From: Pedobacter zeaxanthinifaciens
GTDB taxonomy: Bacteria > Bacteroidota > Bacteroidia > Sphingobacteriales > Sphingobacteriaceae
Direction: 5' to 3'
DNA length: 64,000 bases
Assembly: GCF_003313335.1 (NCBI RefSeq)
Contig: NZ_QMHP01000007.1
Location: 1 to 64,000 of the forward strand
Position 1 is the stretch's first letter; every line of letters begins with the position of its first letter. The notes under the pieces were generated by a model. That model was not told the DNA's origin. It saw nothing but the letters and a program-made list of their open reading frames with translations, and ran no database searches. Below are positions 43,272 through 52,766 of the stretch, piece by piece. A program made the translations under genes and the position numbers.

Positions 43272-44996
43272 TTACTTCTTAATTGGAGTTTTTTTAGCTG
43301 CTGCGCCACCGCCTGCTAAAAACTTCAAGTTGTCAGTTGCTAATGCATTTGATGGATCTAGTGCTAAAGTTTTGTTGAAATATTCTTTAGCTTTCTCCTT
43401 GTCAGTTGATGCCCAAACAGCTCCCAAGTAGTTGTATGCTTCAATTAACTGTGTTTTAGAAGCCGCTTCTTTACTTTTAGATAAAATTAGCTCAATGTAT
43501 TTCTCATAATAAGGCACTGCTAATTTACCAGTGTTTTCCGCATCATCAAGGTTTTTGTTAACACGAGCTCTGTAAAGGTATGCTACTTCGTAATCAGGAG
43601 CTAACTTGGTTAGTTTAGAAAAAGCTGTATCGGCTTTAACCAGCATATCTTTGTTAGTGGTATTTCCTGCTTGGTTAGCATAGGCCCAAGTAAAATAGTT
43701 AGACGCACCTAAATAGTAATAAGCCATTGCTATGTTCGGGTTTTTAGAATTCGCTTTAACTACTTTTTCATATACTTCTGAAGCTTTAGCGAAGTTTTTA
43801 GCTGTATAATACTTGTTACCAATAGTTGCTAATTCTTCAACTTTAGTTGAATCTAACTCAACTGCTTTAGCAATATTAATATAGGCTAAGCTATCCTGAC
43901 CTAAATTTTGTTGCGCTCTACCTAAATAAAGGTAATCCGAACCGATAATACGAGAAGCATCTTGAGTTCTACCGAAAAGCTCATTCATGTATTTCAAGCC
44001 TTGCTCGTAGTTTTTATTCTCAATTGATGAATAACCTCTCATCCTAGTTACTACGAAAGTTTTAGGATTTTTAGGATCTGGGGCATTTAAAGTAGCTACT
44101 TCTTTTTCTAAAGTCTCAAAATCGCTAGCATAAACCAAGAACTGTGCATAACGTAAACGAGAATCAAAAGACTTATCAGTTAGGTCTAGATATTTTCTCA
44201 TGTTTTGTAATGCCTCCGCTTTTTTAGCCGGACCATTTTTAGGATCAGCAAAAGACCACTGCATTTGAACTTCAGCTAACTCCCTGTAAGCAGGACCATA
44301 GTTAGGATCTGTTTCAATTACTTTTTTGATCTCAGCTTCTGCCTCTGGGAATGCAAATGCATCTTTATACATTTTACCAATTTGTACGTGAGCTCTTGAT
44401 AAGTTAGGACTGATATCTAACGCTCTTAAATACATTGGATAGGCTTCCGTATTTTTTCTTTGATAAGCATAAAAATCAGCTAAAGCCAAGAAAGTTTCAG
44501 GATCTTTATCTTTTGAATCTAGCTCATCAGCTTTTTGCAAATTTGGCAAAGCTTGTGCATAGTCTACATTTTTTTGATCAATGTAAGCCCTACCAATTGC
44601 TAAATAAGTTTGGTAGTCTTTACCTTTAATGCTAATCGCCTTATCAAAGTTAGTTTTTGCGTTAGCGGCGTTGCCTTGCAATAAATCTGCCTGGCCTAAA
44701 CCAACAAAGTTTAAAGCATTTTTAGCATCAGCTGTAGTACCATTAGTAAAAGCGGCTTTTGCCGAGTCAATATCATCTGTTAATAAATAAACTTTTCCTA
44801 AGTTAAAGTAGTTGTCACCTTCTTTAGGTTGATTTGCCACTAAAGTTTTTAACATAGATGTTGCTTTTTGGTATTGTTCAGCATCTATTGCCTTTTTAGC
44901 ATCGGCTAAACTTTGAGCAAATGAGGCAGTGCTACCCATCAATAATAAGCCTGTGGCCAAGGCTATGTTCTTCTTAATCATTTTCATTGTCTGCAT
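43272..44996 (-). CDS. Periplasmic tetratricopeptide-repeat protein
   Basis: 574 residues. A signal peptide (KKNIALATGLLLMGSTASFAQ) precedes at least eight TPR units (for example FDKAISIKGKDYQTYLAIGRAYIDQKN and EYFNKTLALDPSNALATDNL). The N-terminus of the mature part is typical of Bacteroidetes TPR proteins in TonB operons (DAKKAIDAEQYQKATSMLKTLV). A scaffold role in the periplasm near the Ton system is inferred. Last gene of its operon. Confidence 0.88.
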   Translation of the reverse strand: MQTMKMIKKNIALATGLLLMGSTASFAQSLADAKKAIDAEQYQKATSMLKTLVANQPKEGDNYFNLGKVYLLTDDIDSAKAAFTNGTTADAKNALNFVGLGQADLLQGNAANAKTNFDKAISIKGKDYQTYLAIGRAYIDQKNVDYAQALPNLQKADELDSKDKDPETFLALADFYAYQRKNTEAYPMYLRALDISPNLSRAHVQIGKMYKDAFAFPEAEAEIKKVIETDPNYGPAYRELAEVQMQWSFADPKNGPAKKAEALQNMRKYLDLTDKSFDSRLRYAQFLVYASDFETLEKEVATLNAPDPKNPKTFVVTRMRGYSSIENKNYEQGLKYMNELFGRTQDASRIIGSDYLYLGRAQQNLGQDSLAYINIAKAVELDSTKVEELATIGNKYYTAKNFAKASEVYEKVVKANSKNPNIAMAYYYLGASNYFTWAYANQAGNTTNKDMLVKADTAFSKLTKLAPDYEVAYLYRARVNKNLDDAENTGKLAVPYYEKYIELILSKSKEAASKTQLIEAYNYLGAVWASTDKEKAKEYFNKTLALDPSNALATDNLKFLAGGGAAAKKTPIKK

Positions 44997-45063
44997 TTGT
45001 TAATTTAAGAAATACTGCGACTGCATATTTACAGCTTCCTCTATTTCTCTAAGTTGATAAATT

Positions 45064-45987
45064 CTATTTTTTGTCGTTAGTTTTAAAGTTAAGTTCTCTT
45101 TCTGTTATCTTGTGAGGTCCTAGACCCGACTTCAATACTATTAATTGTCCGCGTTGACTTAATAACCAGTTTGCAAAACCCGTGCCTAAACCGTTCGTAC
45201 CTTCTGCATTTATTACGTACACATTTCTTAAAAACGGATATTTGCCGTTGATTAAATTACTTTGTGTAGGCTGATAATAGGCATCTCCGCCCTTTTTATT
45301 AGGTAAATTTTTAACTGCTAAAGTTTTAACTTCTGATAAATAAGCCGATGAACCTTTAACATTTTTTAACAACCAGCTTACCCCAATTACGCCAATGTAA
45401 CCTTTATTGTCAGCTACATATTTAATCACATCATCGGTAGTCTTAAGCGTATAAACGCCTTGTTTTGGCAACTCCTTAATACCAGCCGAATCAATAAAAT
45501 ACCTGATGGTACTTGAGTAGGCATTGTCAAAAACTAACTTTTTACCGGAAGTTGAGGTACCACGCATCACATTGTAGGCTTCCTCCACAGTAATTGTAGA
45601 GTCTGGTACGTTTTTATTAACTATTAATGCTAAACCATCAATAGCAAACCTGTCCGTATAAATTGGGCTATTCTTTTGCTTATAAAAAGATTCCTCGGCA
45701 GGTTTTAACATTCTCGACAAGATAAGCATTTTTATTTTGCCTTCCCTAAATTTTGGCAAAATCTCATTCTCATTACCAACAACTACATTTACGGTAGCAT
45801 CTGGATAGTCGGATTTGAACACTTCGATTTGATCATCGAGAATACGAGCATAGGTTTCATCAACTAGTATTGTTGTATTACCCGAAGTACGCGTTTCACT
45901 AACCTTATCTTTATCTGTTTTCCGTCTACATGAAAAACAGGTAAAAGCAAAAACCAGAACGAGTGCTAAGCTCCATACTTTTCTCAT
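45064..45987 (-). CDS. PstS-like phosphate-type substrate-binding lipoprotein
   Basis: 307 residues. The lipobox cysteine is Cys20 (TCFSCRR). The rest is a type II periplasmic binding-protein fold of the PstS kind (ILVDETYARILDDQIEVFKSDYP, FAIDGLALIVNKNVPDSTITVEEAYNVMRG, FLRNVYVINAEGTNGLGTGFANWL). No pstCAB genes follow; it is embedded in a TonB operon, so it may serve as a sensor or Ton-system accessory and not an ABC transporter component. Confidence 0.85.
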   Translation of the reverse strand: MRKVWSLALVLVFAFTCFSCRRKTDKDKVSETRTSGNTTILVDETYARILDDQIEVFKSDYPDATVNVVVGNENEILPKFREGKIKMLILSRMLKPAEESFYKQKNSPIYTDRFAIDGLALIVNKNVPDSTITVEEAYNVMRGTSTSGKKLVFDNAYSSTIRYFIDSAGIKELPKQGVYTLKTTDDVIKYVADNKGYIGVIGVSWLLKNVKGSSAYLSEVKTLAVKNLPNKKGGDAYYQPTQSNLINGKYPFLRNVYVINAEGTNGLGTGFANWLLSQRGQLIVLKSGLGPHKITERELNFKTNDKK

Positions 45988-46223
45988 TATAATCTGTTAT
46001 CTCTTGTTATTCTAAAAAACCTAATGGCTGCATAAACAATTAATACCACGCTAAAAGCGATACGGTATTTTTGAGGAAACTTCTCTGAGTCTAAATTCAT
46101 TTGATCACCAAAAAAAGCTACAGCTATTGCCAAAGCGAAAAAGATGACGATCATTGCGACCCCTAAAATAAACAGAAATCGCTTTTGAGGCGATTTCTGT
46201 TCTGAATTATCTGAATTAAACAT
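45987..46223 (-). CDS. Small membrane protein of the TonB operon
   Basis: 78 residues with two predicted membrane helices (FLFILGVAMIVIFFALAIAVAFF and IAFSVVLIVYAAIRFF). No known domain. The stop overlaps the next gene's start (ATGAG), and 6 bp separate it from tonB, so it is certainly co-expressed. Function unknown. Confidence 0.8.
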   Translation of the reverse strand: MFNSDNSEQKSPQKRFLFILGVAMIVIFFALAIAVAFFGDQMNLDSEKFPQKYRIAFSVVLIVYAAIRFFRITRDNRL

Positions 46224-46229
46224 GCTTAA

Positions 46230-47045
46230 CTATTGCTGTAAGCTGAATTTAATTGGGATGTTATATTTAACACGCACCGGTTTACCATTTTGCATACCCG
46301 GATTCCAACGCTTGCTTAACTTCAATACACGTACTGCTTCTTCATCTGTACCGTAACCTAATTTTCTATCAATTTTGATATCAGTTAACGATCCATCTTT
46401 TTCTACAGTGAAGGATACGAATACGTTTCCTTGAATATTGTTTTCAGCAGCCATTGGTGGATATTTAATGTTATCTCCAAGGAATCTGTAGAATTTCTCG
46501 ATACCACCTGGATAAGCTGGAGGGTTCTCCATACTTACGAAGTTGTATACTGTATTATCTTCTACTACTACTGCTTGTTTTGGACCTTCACCCGCAGCCG
46601 TAATTTGTACTGGCTCTGCAGTTGGGTCACCTTCAATTGTTTTCTGACCTGGGTCAGCTTTTTTCAAATCCTCAACGGTTGGTGGTTGTTCATCACGTAC
46701 CAAGTTGTCTGGCTTAACAACTGGTGGAGGGAACTTCACCTGATCCTGCTTTGGTGGTGGTGGTTCCACCGGTGGAGGAGTTTGCACCTCTGGGTTAATT
46801 GGCGGAGGTGGCTGCATAATTACTTCGGTAACTTTTTCTGGAGGAGGTTCAGGAACCAATCCTTTAATTAAAGCATAAAGCCTTGGAGCCAGAAAAAGGA
46901 ATACGAAAATTGCCGAAGCAATAAACAACGATTTAGTTGTATTAGAAGCGTTGGTTTGACGAAGCTCGTAAGCACCGTAAGCTTTATTCTTCTTTGCAAA
47001 TACAACGTCAATCCATTCCTTATTAAATAAATCTATTTTAGACAT
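46230..47045 (-). CDS. tonB: Energy transducer TonB
   Basis: 271 residues. One N-terminal membrane helix (LFIASAIFVFLFLAPRLYAL), a proline-rich periplasmic spacer (PPPPINPEVQTPPPVEPPPP) and a C-terminal TonB domain (GNVFVSFTVEKDGSLTDIKI, AVRVLKLSKRWNPGMQNGKPVRVKYNIPIKF). It couples the ExbBD motor to outer-membrane receptors such as that at 18127. Confidence 0.96.
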   Translation of the reverse strand: MSKIDLFNKEWIDVVFAKKNKAYGAYELRQTNASNTTKSLFIASAIFVFLFLAPRLYALIKGLVPEPPPEKVTEVIMQPPPPINPEVQTPPPVEPPPPKQDQVKFPPPVVKPDNLVRDEQPPTVEDLKKADPGQKTIEGDPTAEPVQITAAGEGPKQAVVVEDNTVYNFVSMENPPAYPGGIEKFYRFLGDNIKYPPMAAENNIQGNVFVSFTVEKDGSLTDIKIDRKLGYGTDEEAVRVLKLSKRWNPGMQNGKPVRVKYNIPIKFSLQQ

Positions 47046-47074
47046 TGCTCAATTTTTTATTTGTTATCAACTCG

Positions 47075-47617
47075 CTATAAAATCCCTTTAGATTTCATAA
47101 AATCTTTTTCGCTATCCAAAAGATGCTTAGGATCGTCATCAACCGCAGGTGCGCTGATATTGGTTTTAGTGATGTTGATTTCATCCATGATGTCTACAAA
47201 GTTCTTGTAGGTAGCACCATCGGTTGGTTTAACAATCACAACAATATCTCTACCTGTTGCGTCTTTAACGTCTTTTTTATTCTTCAACAACGAGGCTCTA
47301 ATATCATTGAAACCTTCAATTGTTGGAGCTGATTTTCCAGCTTCTCCCATATACCAAGCAATTCTGTCGTTTTTGCCTAATAAAATGGTCATCGTCTGTG
47401 ATTCTCTAAGCTCTAATTTATTTTCATCCGTTGGATCCTTATCAGGCTTTGCAATATCCATAGCCTGTGGCTTTGATAACGACGTGGTTAACATAAAGAA
47501 GGTAATCAAAAGGAAAGCCAAATCCACCATCGCAGTTAAATCTACTTTGGTCGACTGCTTTTTACTCCTTACCTTGCCTTTGCCCCCGTCGTTACTGGAG
47601 GTATCTAATTCTGCCAT
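47075..47617 (-). CDS. exbD: ExbD/TolR-family proton-channel subunit
   Basis: 180 residues. The single membrane helix region VDLTAMVDLAFLLITFFMLTTSL contains the functional aspartate. The periplasmic part is DIAKPDKDP..., VVIVKPTDGATYKNFVDIMDEI. A close relative is encoded at 54075-54611. Second of two adjacent exbD genes. Confidence 0.95.
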   Translation of the reverse strand: MAELDTSSNDGGKGKVRSKKQSTKVDLTAMVDLAFLLITFFMLTTSLSKPQAMDIAKPDKDPTDENKLELRESQTMTILLGKNDRIAWYMGEAGKSAPTIEGFNDIRASLLKNKKDVKDATGRDIVVIVKPTDGATYKNFVDIMDEINITKTNISAPAVDDDPKHLLDSEKDFMKSKGIL

Positions 47618-47643
47618 TGCTTAAATTCTATTTTGCACCGCCC

Positions 47644-48249
47644 TTATTCAGACGTGGTAATTAAACTAAACTTGTTAATTTTTTGTCTCTGAAGCAGATC
47701 AACTACTTTTCTAACTACCGGATAACTTTCTTCTGCGTTTCCTTTGATACTTAAACGCATATCGATACCGTGTAATTCAGAAGTTGCATAACGAGCCTCT
47801 TTAATCCAGTTAAATAACTCGTTGTTGTTAGTTGTATCCATAGGAATACCTGTTTGGATACCTGATTTACTTCTTTGCTCTCCATTCATGGCTAAAAACT
47901 GCTTTAAGTTTCCAAACGGCACACCAAACGTAGATACTACTGCAAATTTCTTTGCTTCTTCTTCGGTGAATGTTTGACCATAAATGTTGCCCATTCTAGC
48001 AAGTGTTGCTTTTTTAACGTCTTGACCAACGATTTCTAAGAACACTTTGCCTCTACCAATGCTCACAATAGAGATGTCTTTATCTGGCACTTTAAACTGT
48101 ACCGAAGAAGACGGAGTTGTAATCTCCAATGGATCTGGCTGGCGGGCAGTGGCTGTTAAAATGAAGAAGGTAAGCAACAGGAATGACACATCGCACATGG
48201 CGGTCATGTCAATCGAGGTACTACTTCTTTTAACTTTTGCTTTCCCCAT
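47644..48249 (-). CDS. exbD: ExbD/TolR-family proton-channel subunit
   Basis: 201 residues. SIDMTAMCDVSFLLLTFFILTA is the membrane helix with the essential aspartate. The periplasmic domain is longer than in the paralogue and differs clearly in sequence. Two non-identical ExbD proteins in one motor are common in Bacteroidetes. Confidence 0.95.
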   Translation of the reverse strand: MGKAKVKRSSTSIDMTAMCDVSFLLLTFFILTATARQPDPLEITTPSSSVQFKVPDKDISIVSIGRGKVFLEIVGQDVKKATLARMGNIYGQTFTEEEAKKFAVVSTFGVPFGNLKQFLAMNGEQRSKSGIQTGIPMDTTNNNELFNWIKEARYATSELHGIDMRLSIKGNAEESYPVVRKVVDLLQRQKINKFSLITTSE

Positions 48250-48335
48250 AATCTAAAAATTATTAATATTTTAACTAATGATGCTACTTGTTCCGGTTTT
48301 CCATAAAGCCGGCAAAAGAAAAATTAAAATAATTC

Positions 48336-49220
48336 TTATTTATGCGTACTAGCATAAGTTTGGATGATGCTGAAACCAGCTTCATCAATAGCATAAGTTA
48401 ATTTATCGATTTTAGAAGTAAGGATGTTGTACATGATGATCGCGAAAGTTGAGGTAGAGATACCTGTTGCAGTGTTGATCAAAGCCTCAGAGATACCAGT
48501 TGCTAATGCAGCTTGATCCGGAGCACCTGAGTTAGCTAAACCACCAAACGCCTTGATCATACCTGTTACTGTACCTAATAGACCTGTTAATGTACCTACA
48601 GATACTAATGTAGCAATTACAGTTAAGTTTTGCTCTAACATTGGCATTTCTAAAGCAGTAGCTTCTTCGATATCTTTTTGGATAGCAACGATCGATTGCT
48701 CAACATCTAAGTTAGTATCAACTTCTACTTCGCTGTATTTTTTCAAACCTGATTTGATTACGTTAGCAACCGAACCTTCTTGTTTATCACACTCAGCCAT
48801 TGCAGCTTGGATGTTACCAGTGCTTAAGAATGATTGAATTTTTTTAACGAAACCTTCTAAGTTACCTTTACCAGTAGCTTTACCAATAACGATTAAACGC
48901 TCAATTGAGAAAACGAATACCATTAAAAGCATACCAATTAGGATAGGTACAATGAAACCACCTTTGAAGGCCATACCACCGTAGTTACCTGGGTGAGGAA
49001 GAAATGAGTGAGTATCGTCATTATAGAAAGCTAAAGATAATGAACTGTTTGCTTTAGCTACATCTTCTGGAACGTTAAAGTTAGATGGTTTACCTAATAC
49101 GAAGATAAAAAGGGTTACACCAATAAGGATACAGATTGGAATAACTAAGGTAGCAAATAAGTTAGACGCTGAAGCGCTGCTCTCTTTTTTAGCTGGTGTA
49201 GGTTTTGGTGCGTTTGCCAT
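48336..49220 (-). CDS. exbB: ExbB/TolQ/MotA-family proton-channel protein
   Basis: 294 residues, longer than E. coli ExbB by an N-terminal extension with an extra hydrophobic segment (LFATLVIPICILIGVTLFIFVLG). The core has IERLIVIGKATGKGNLEGFV and the channel helices LTVIATLVSVGTLTGLLGTVTGMIKAFGGLA and ALINTATGISTSTFAIIMYN. First gene of the seven-gene operon ending at 43272. Confidence 0.95.
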   Translation of the reverse strand: MANAPKPTPAKKESSASASNLFATLVIPICILIGVTLFIFVLGKPSNFNVPEDVAKANSSLSLAFYNDDTHSFLPHPGNYGGMAFKGGFIVPILIGMLLMVFVFSIERLIVIGKATGKGNLEGFVKKIQSFLSTGNIQAAMAECDKQEGSVANVIKSGLKKYSEVEVDTNLDVEQSIVAIQKDIEEATALEMPMLEQNLTVIATLVSVGTLTGLLGTVTGMIKAFGGLANSGAPDQAALATGISEALINTATGISTSTFAIIMYNILTSKIDKLTYAIDEAGFSIIQTYASTHK

Positions 49221-49317
49221 TTTTTTAATTTTTAGTTTTAGTACTTGTTTTTTAAATTTCTAATTAAATAAATAAGTTAATACAGTCAACGCAGCATAGG
49301 CCGAATTGTTGCGGAAG

Positions 49318-49347
49318 CAAATTTATAATTTTGATTTAAATTACAAA
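49318..49347 (-). promoter_or_regulatory. Promoter of the exbB operon
   Basis: On the minus strand: TTTG (49347-49344), 18 bp, TAAATTTG (49325-49318). Full match to the Bacteroidetes form. The leader before the exbB ATG would be about 90 bases. Confidence 0.75.
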
Positions 49348-49400
49348 TTAAATATTCGCTACACAATTAATTCGTTACTTAAGCTAGGTTGAAGCGTGCA

Positions 49401-49434
49401 TAACTAAAAAAGATTGCCCCTTGAGACAATCTTT
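49401..49434 (-). terminator. Terminator of pckA
   Basis: Stem AAAGATTG (49427-49434 as complement) with CAATCTTT (49409-49416 as complement), a 10-base loop, then TTTTTAG on the minus strand. Located 57 bp past the pckA stop. Confidence 0.85.
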
Positions 49435-49490
49435 ACGCAATTAAAACTAAAAATTTAATTAAATGCAAATTTTTGAAAGAAAAAAAAGTG

Positions 49491-51098
49491 TTACACCGCC
49501 ATTTCTTTGAGCTGCGGCATGCCTTTTTTCATCTCTTCGTCGGCAAATTCAGTAAAATCCTCAAAGTTGTTTAAAAATGCTTTTGCCAGCTCATTTGCCT
49601 TTGCGTCATAAGCGGTTGCATCACTCCAGGTGTTTCTTGGATTTAGCACTTCGGATGGCACATTGGCGCAAGAAACCGGCATTGCCAAACCAAAAATTGG
49701 ATGGTTTACAAATGTTGCATTTTCCAAATCACCATTTAGTGCAGCAGTAATCATAGCTCTAGTGTATGCTAATTTCATCCTGCTACCTATACCATAAGGT
49801 CCGCCACTCCATCCCGTATTTACCAGCCAAACATTAACCTGATGTTTTTTCATTTTCTCGCCTAGCAATTTAGCGTAGGCAGTTGGATGTAACGGAAGAA
49901 ATGCCTTTCCAAAACAGGCCGAGAAAGTAAGTTGTGGTTCAGTTACCCCGGTTTCGGTACCTGCAACTTTTGCTGTATAGCCCGAAATGAAGTGAAACAT
50001 GGCCTGTCCCGGCGTTAATTTGGCAATTGGTGGCAACACTCCAAAAGCATCAGCCGTTAAAAAAAAGATATTTTTAGGCACTGGTGCAACTGAAGGCTCC
50101 ATGGCATTACTAATGTGGTGCAAAGGATAGGCTACCCTCGTATTCTCTGTTTTATCGATGTTAGAAAAATCTACATTACGCGAATGAGGGAAATAGTTGA
50201 TGTTTTCTAGTAGCGCACCAAATTTAATGGCGTTAAAAATTTGCGGTTCTTTTTCCGCTGTTAAATCAACACACTTGGCATAACATCCCCCTTCGAAGTT
50301 GAATATGGTACCTTCGCCCCAGCCGTGTTCATCATCTCCAACTAAAGCCCTGTTAGGGTCAGCAGAAAGGGTTGTTTTGCCAGTTCCGGAAAGTCCAAAG
50401 AACACGGCCGAATCTCCATCCTTGCCCACATTGGCTGAGCAATGCATTGAAAGTGTATTTTTTTGATGTGGCAACACGAAGTTAAGTACTGAAAATATTC
50501 CTTTTTTTATTTCTCCAGTGTAAGCTGTACCGCCAATAAGTATAATTTTTTTAGAAAAGTTTAAGATGGAGAAGTTTTCTTGTCTGGTACCATCGGTGGA
50601 TGGATTGGCCAAGAACGATGGGATGGCAATAATAGTCCACTCCGGTTGTTCGGGCAATTCCTCTTCTTCGTTATACCTTAAAAATAAATTGTTGGCAAAG
50701 ATGTTTTGAAAAGCATGCTCGGTAACTACCCTAATGCTAGTTGCGTAGTTTTTATTGGCACAAGCGTAGGCATCTCTTACGTAAACTTGCTTTCCCTCTA
50801 AAAATGCTACCATTTTTTGGTAAAGCACATCAAAATAATGCTCACTAATTTTGATGTTTACATCTCCCCACCAAACAGTTTCGCGGGTTAGGTCATCATC
50901 AACAATAAATCTGTCCTTTGGTGAGCGGCCCTTGAATTTCCCTGTATCTACAGCTAAGGCTCCAGAATCGGCTAATGTCCCCTCGCCATTCTTGATTGCT
51001 TCTTCGACTAATTCGGGTACACTGAGCTGGTATTTAAATTCCAACGCAGAAAGCCCCAGGTAGTCTAACTGAGGTTTTTGGTTTCTATATTTGGTCAT
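49491..51098 (-). CDS. pckA: Phosphoenolpyruvate carboxykinase (ATP)
   Basis: 535 residues, normal length. The PEPCK-specific region KGRSPKDRFIVDD, the kinase-1a loop GLSGTGKTTLSADP, the metal-binding VGDDEHGWGEGTIFNFEGGCYAKCV, and NTGWSGGPYGIGSRM are all present. It converts oxaloacetate to phosphoenolpyruvate in gluconeogenesis. Single-gene unit. Confidence 0.98.
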   Translation of the reverse strand: MTKYRNQKPQLDYLGLSALEFKYQLSVPELVEEAIKNGEGTLADSGALAVDTGKFKGRSPKDRFIVDDDLTRETVWWGDVNIKISEHYFDVLYQKMVAFLEGKQVYVRDAYACANKNYATSIRVVTEHAFQNIFANNLFLRYNEEEELPEQPEWTIIAIPSFLANPSTDGTRQENFSILNFSKKIILIGGTAYTGEIKKGIFSVLNFVLPHQKNTLSMHCSANVGKDGDSAVFFGLSGTGKTTLSADPNRALVGDDEHGWGEGTIFNFEGGCYAKCVDLTAEKEPQIFNAIKFGALLENINYFPHSRNVDFSNIDKTENTRVAYPLHHISNAMEPSVAPVPKNIFFLTADAFGVLPPIAKLTPGQAMFHFISGYTAKVAGTETGVTEPQLTFSACFGKAFLPLHPTAYAKLLGEKMKKHQVNVWLVNTGWSGGPYGIGSRMKLAYTRAMITAALNGDLENATFVNHPIFGLAMPVSCANVPSEVLNPRNTWSDATAYDAKANELAKAFLNNFEDFTEFADEEMKKGMPQLKEMAV

Positions 51099-51119
51099 AT
51101 TTTTGGTTTAAATATGCCG

Positions 51120-51127
51120 CAAAGCTA
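51120..51127 (-). promoter_or_regulatory. -7 promoter element of pckA
   Basis: The minus strand reads TAGCTTTG (TAnnTTTG), 21 bp before the pckA ATG. TTTG motifs lie at 14 and 24 bp upstream, neither at ideal spacing. Confidence 0.45.
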
Positions 51128-51232
51128 AGGAGATATTTATCCAAAAAACACCAAATTGTGATAAAAATTTTACTTATTGTGTCAATTACACTATTACGCA
51201 ATTAACTGAAATACAAATAATTATAAAGAAAA

Positions 51233-51583
51233 TTAGCCTCCAGACTTTTTAACTTTATAACCTTCTTTTTGCAGATGTAAAAACACCTTTTCTTTAAAAT
51301 CTCCCTGCAAAATTATCTCGCCGTCTTTGGCACTTCCACCAACACCGCATTTGGTTTTAAGCGTTTTAGTGAGGTGTTGTAAATCTTCATAAGTACCAAC
51401 AAAACCTGTAACCAGGGTAACCGTTTTACCTCCCCTATTTTTTCTGTCGAGCATAACTCTTAAATCCTGCTGTGCATTTGGCAAGGTTTCTTCAGCTGCA
51501 CTGCTGGTTTCCTCGTAAACAAAGTCAGGATCAGTTGAAAACATGATACCGCTAAAATCATTAAACGTCTTTTTCTTTTTCAT
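51233..51583 (-). CDS. SUI1/YciH-family translation-factor-like protein
   Basis: 116 residues. The C-terminal ~75 residues are a SUI1 (eIF1) domain: LRVMLDRKNRGGKTVTLVTGFVGTYEDLQHLTKTLKTKCGVGGSAKDGEIILQGDF. The N-terminal 40 residues are acidic and probably flexible. Bacterial members (YciH) are thought to influence start-site fidelity; they are not essential. Single gene. Confidence 0.93.
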   Translation of the reverse strand: MKKKKTFNDFSGIMFSTDPDFVYEETSSAAEETLPNAQQDLRVMLDRKNRGGKTVTLVTGFVGTYEDLQHLTKTLKTKCGVGGSAKDGEIILQGDFKEKVFLHLQKEGYKVKKSGG

Positions 51584-51656
51584 GCTATGTTCGATGGTTA
51601 ATTAGTTCGCTACTTGATTTGTGTATTAGTCACACATCTTGTATCGGTTTGAATTT

Positions 51657-52544
51657 TTAAGGCTGTGTTAAAATATTTAACGAAGCAGGTACTATTTTTA
51701 TTTCTAATTTTTCGCCCAATTGCAGTGGCTCGCCATCCAAATGTACCGCATCTGGGGCGTTGCGCTCAATGCGGATGTGTTTTCCTCTGATAATTTTCAC
51801 CAAGCTTGACTGGTGTGTTTTTGCAGTGATCATTTGAAAAGCCAGCAAAGGAAGTTTTAACAATGAGATAGGGTGGATAATACAAACATCTAAATAACCA
51901 TCAGTTAATGAAGATTTAGGCGAAATGTACACGTTGTTTCCATATTGTGACGAGTTGGCAATACTGATAGCAAATGCTGCCTCATCGTGTTTTACCCCGT
52001 CTATTTCAATGCGATAAGGTTGTGCTTTGTAGGTAGTAATTTCTTTAAAGCCTAGTTCAACATAACTTTTTAAGCCCCGTTTTTTATTACCGGCAAAAAC
52101 CGAACTTAAATGGGCATCAAAACCCATCCCAGCCATGTTAAAGAATTTTTTACCATTTAGCTCGGCTGTATCAATGGTTTGAGGCTGCGCTATATTAATT
52201 AAGGCGATGGCTTTTTTAGGATCAAGAGGAATTTTTAAGAACCTGGCCAAACCATTGCCCGAACCAAAGGGAACAATACCCAATGTTTTATTGCTATGTA
52301 CCAACTTACTGGCTACCTCGTTAATGGTGCCATCCCCGCCTACCGCAACTATGATATCGTAATTTTTCTTCTCTGCTTCCTCGGCAAGTTCAGCGGCGTG
52401 CCCTACGTATTCCGTAAATGTGTAAATGGGTGCAAATTTATCCTTGTCAAGATACTTATCTATTAAAGCAGGTAAAGTAGATTTCTTTTTACCTCCCGAA
52501 ATAGGATTAATCACAAACAGGATATTGGACTTGCTCACCGACAT
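51657..52544 (-). CDS. Diacylglycerol-kinase-family lipid kinase (YegS/DgkB-like)
   Basis: 295 residues. The catalytic-domain motifs NPISGGKKK, IIVAVGGDGTINEVASKLV and IVPFGSGNGLARFLKIP are those of DAGK_cat. The C-terminal part has SPKSSLTDGYLDVCIIHP and HLDGEPL. It phosphorylates a lipid, perhaps diacylglycerol or a sphingoid/ceramide-like molecule. Sphingobacteriaceae make sphingolipids, so the latter is possible (inference). Confidence 0.92.
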   Translation of the reverse strand: MSVSKSNILFVINPISGGKKKSTLPALIDKYLDKDKFAPIYTFTEYVGHAAELAEEAEKKNYDIIVAVGGDGTINEVASKLVHSNKTLGIVPFGSGNGLARFLKIPLDPKKAIALINIAQPQTIDTAELNGKKFFNMAGMGFDAHLSSVFAGNKKRGLKSYVELGFKEITTYKAQPYRIEIDGVKHDEAAFAISIANSSQYGNNVYISPKSSLTDGYLDVCIIHPISLLKLPLLAFQMITAKTHQSSLVKIIRGKHIRIERNAPDAVHLDGEPLQLGEKLEIKIVPASLNILTQP

Positions 52545-52575
52545 AAATAATTAGCGCACAAAATAATTGATAATT

Positions 52576-52607
52576 TTTGAGTATTAAAATTTATTGTAGT
52601 AGTTTTG
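52576..52607 (+). promoter_or_regulatory. Promoter of metK
   Basis: TTTG (52576-52579), 20 bp, TAGTTTTG (52600-52607). Full match to the Bacteroidetes promoter form. The predicted start (about 52614) is immediately before the riboswitch aptamer. Confidence 0.75.
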
Positions 52608-52616
52608 CGGGCGTTA

Positions 52617-52680
52617 GAGTGGACTGATTTGCTCATCCCTGTTTTGGGACGGATTGCAACCACGTAAAAAAAAGTGCTAA
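52617..52680 (+). ncRNA. SAM-II-type riboswitch upstream of metK
   Basis: The segment has the SAM-II order: GTGG (52619), GATTTG (52626-52631), then GATTGCAACCACGT (52652-52665), an A-run, and GTGCTAA (52674-52680). GTGG pairs with CCAC as P1, and the 3' GCTAA region is in place to form the pseudoknot. A small hairpin (TCCCTGTTTTGGGA) is inserted in the loop, a tolerated variation. Location 87 bp before the S-adenosylmethionine synthetase start supports a feedback role: SAM binding would hide the ribosome entry or stop expression. Confidence 0.82.
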
Positions 52681-52766
52681 TTTATTTCTACACTTCTATT
52701 TACCAGCCTATTTGGGTAGCCAGCCATTTTAACTTTTATTGTTTTTTTATTTAATAAAAATTTAAG

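Noticed and set aside
46431..46871. 146-codon Trp-rich frame opposite tonB
   Set aside because: It is the antisense of the proline-rich spacer (CCA codons read as TGG); an artefact of composition.
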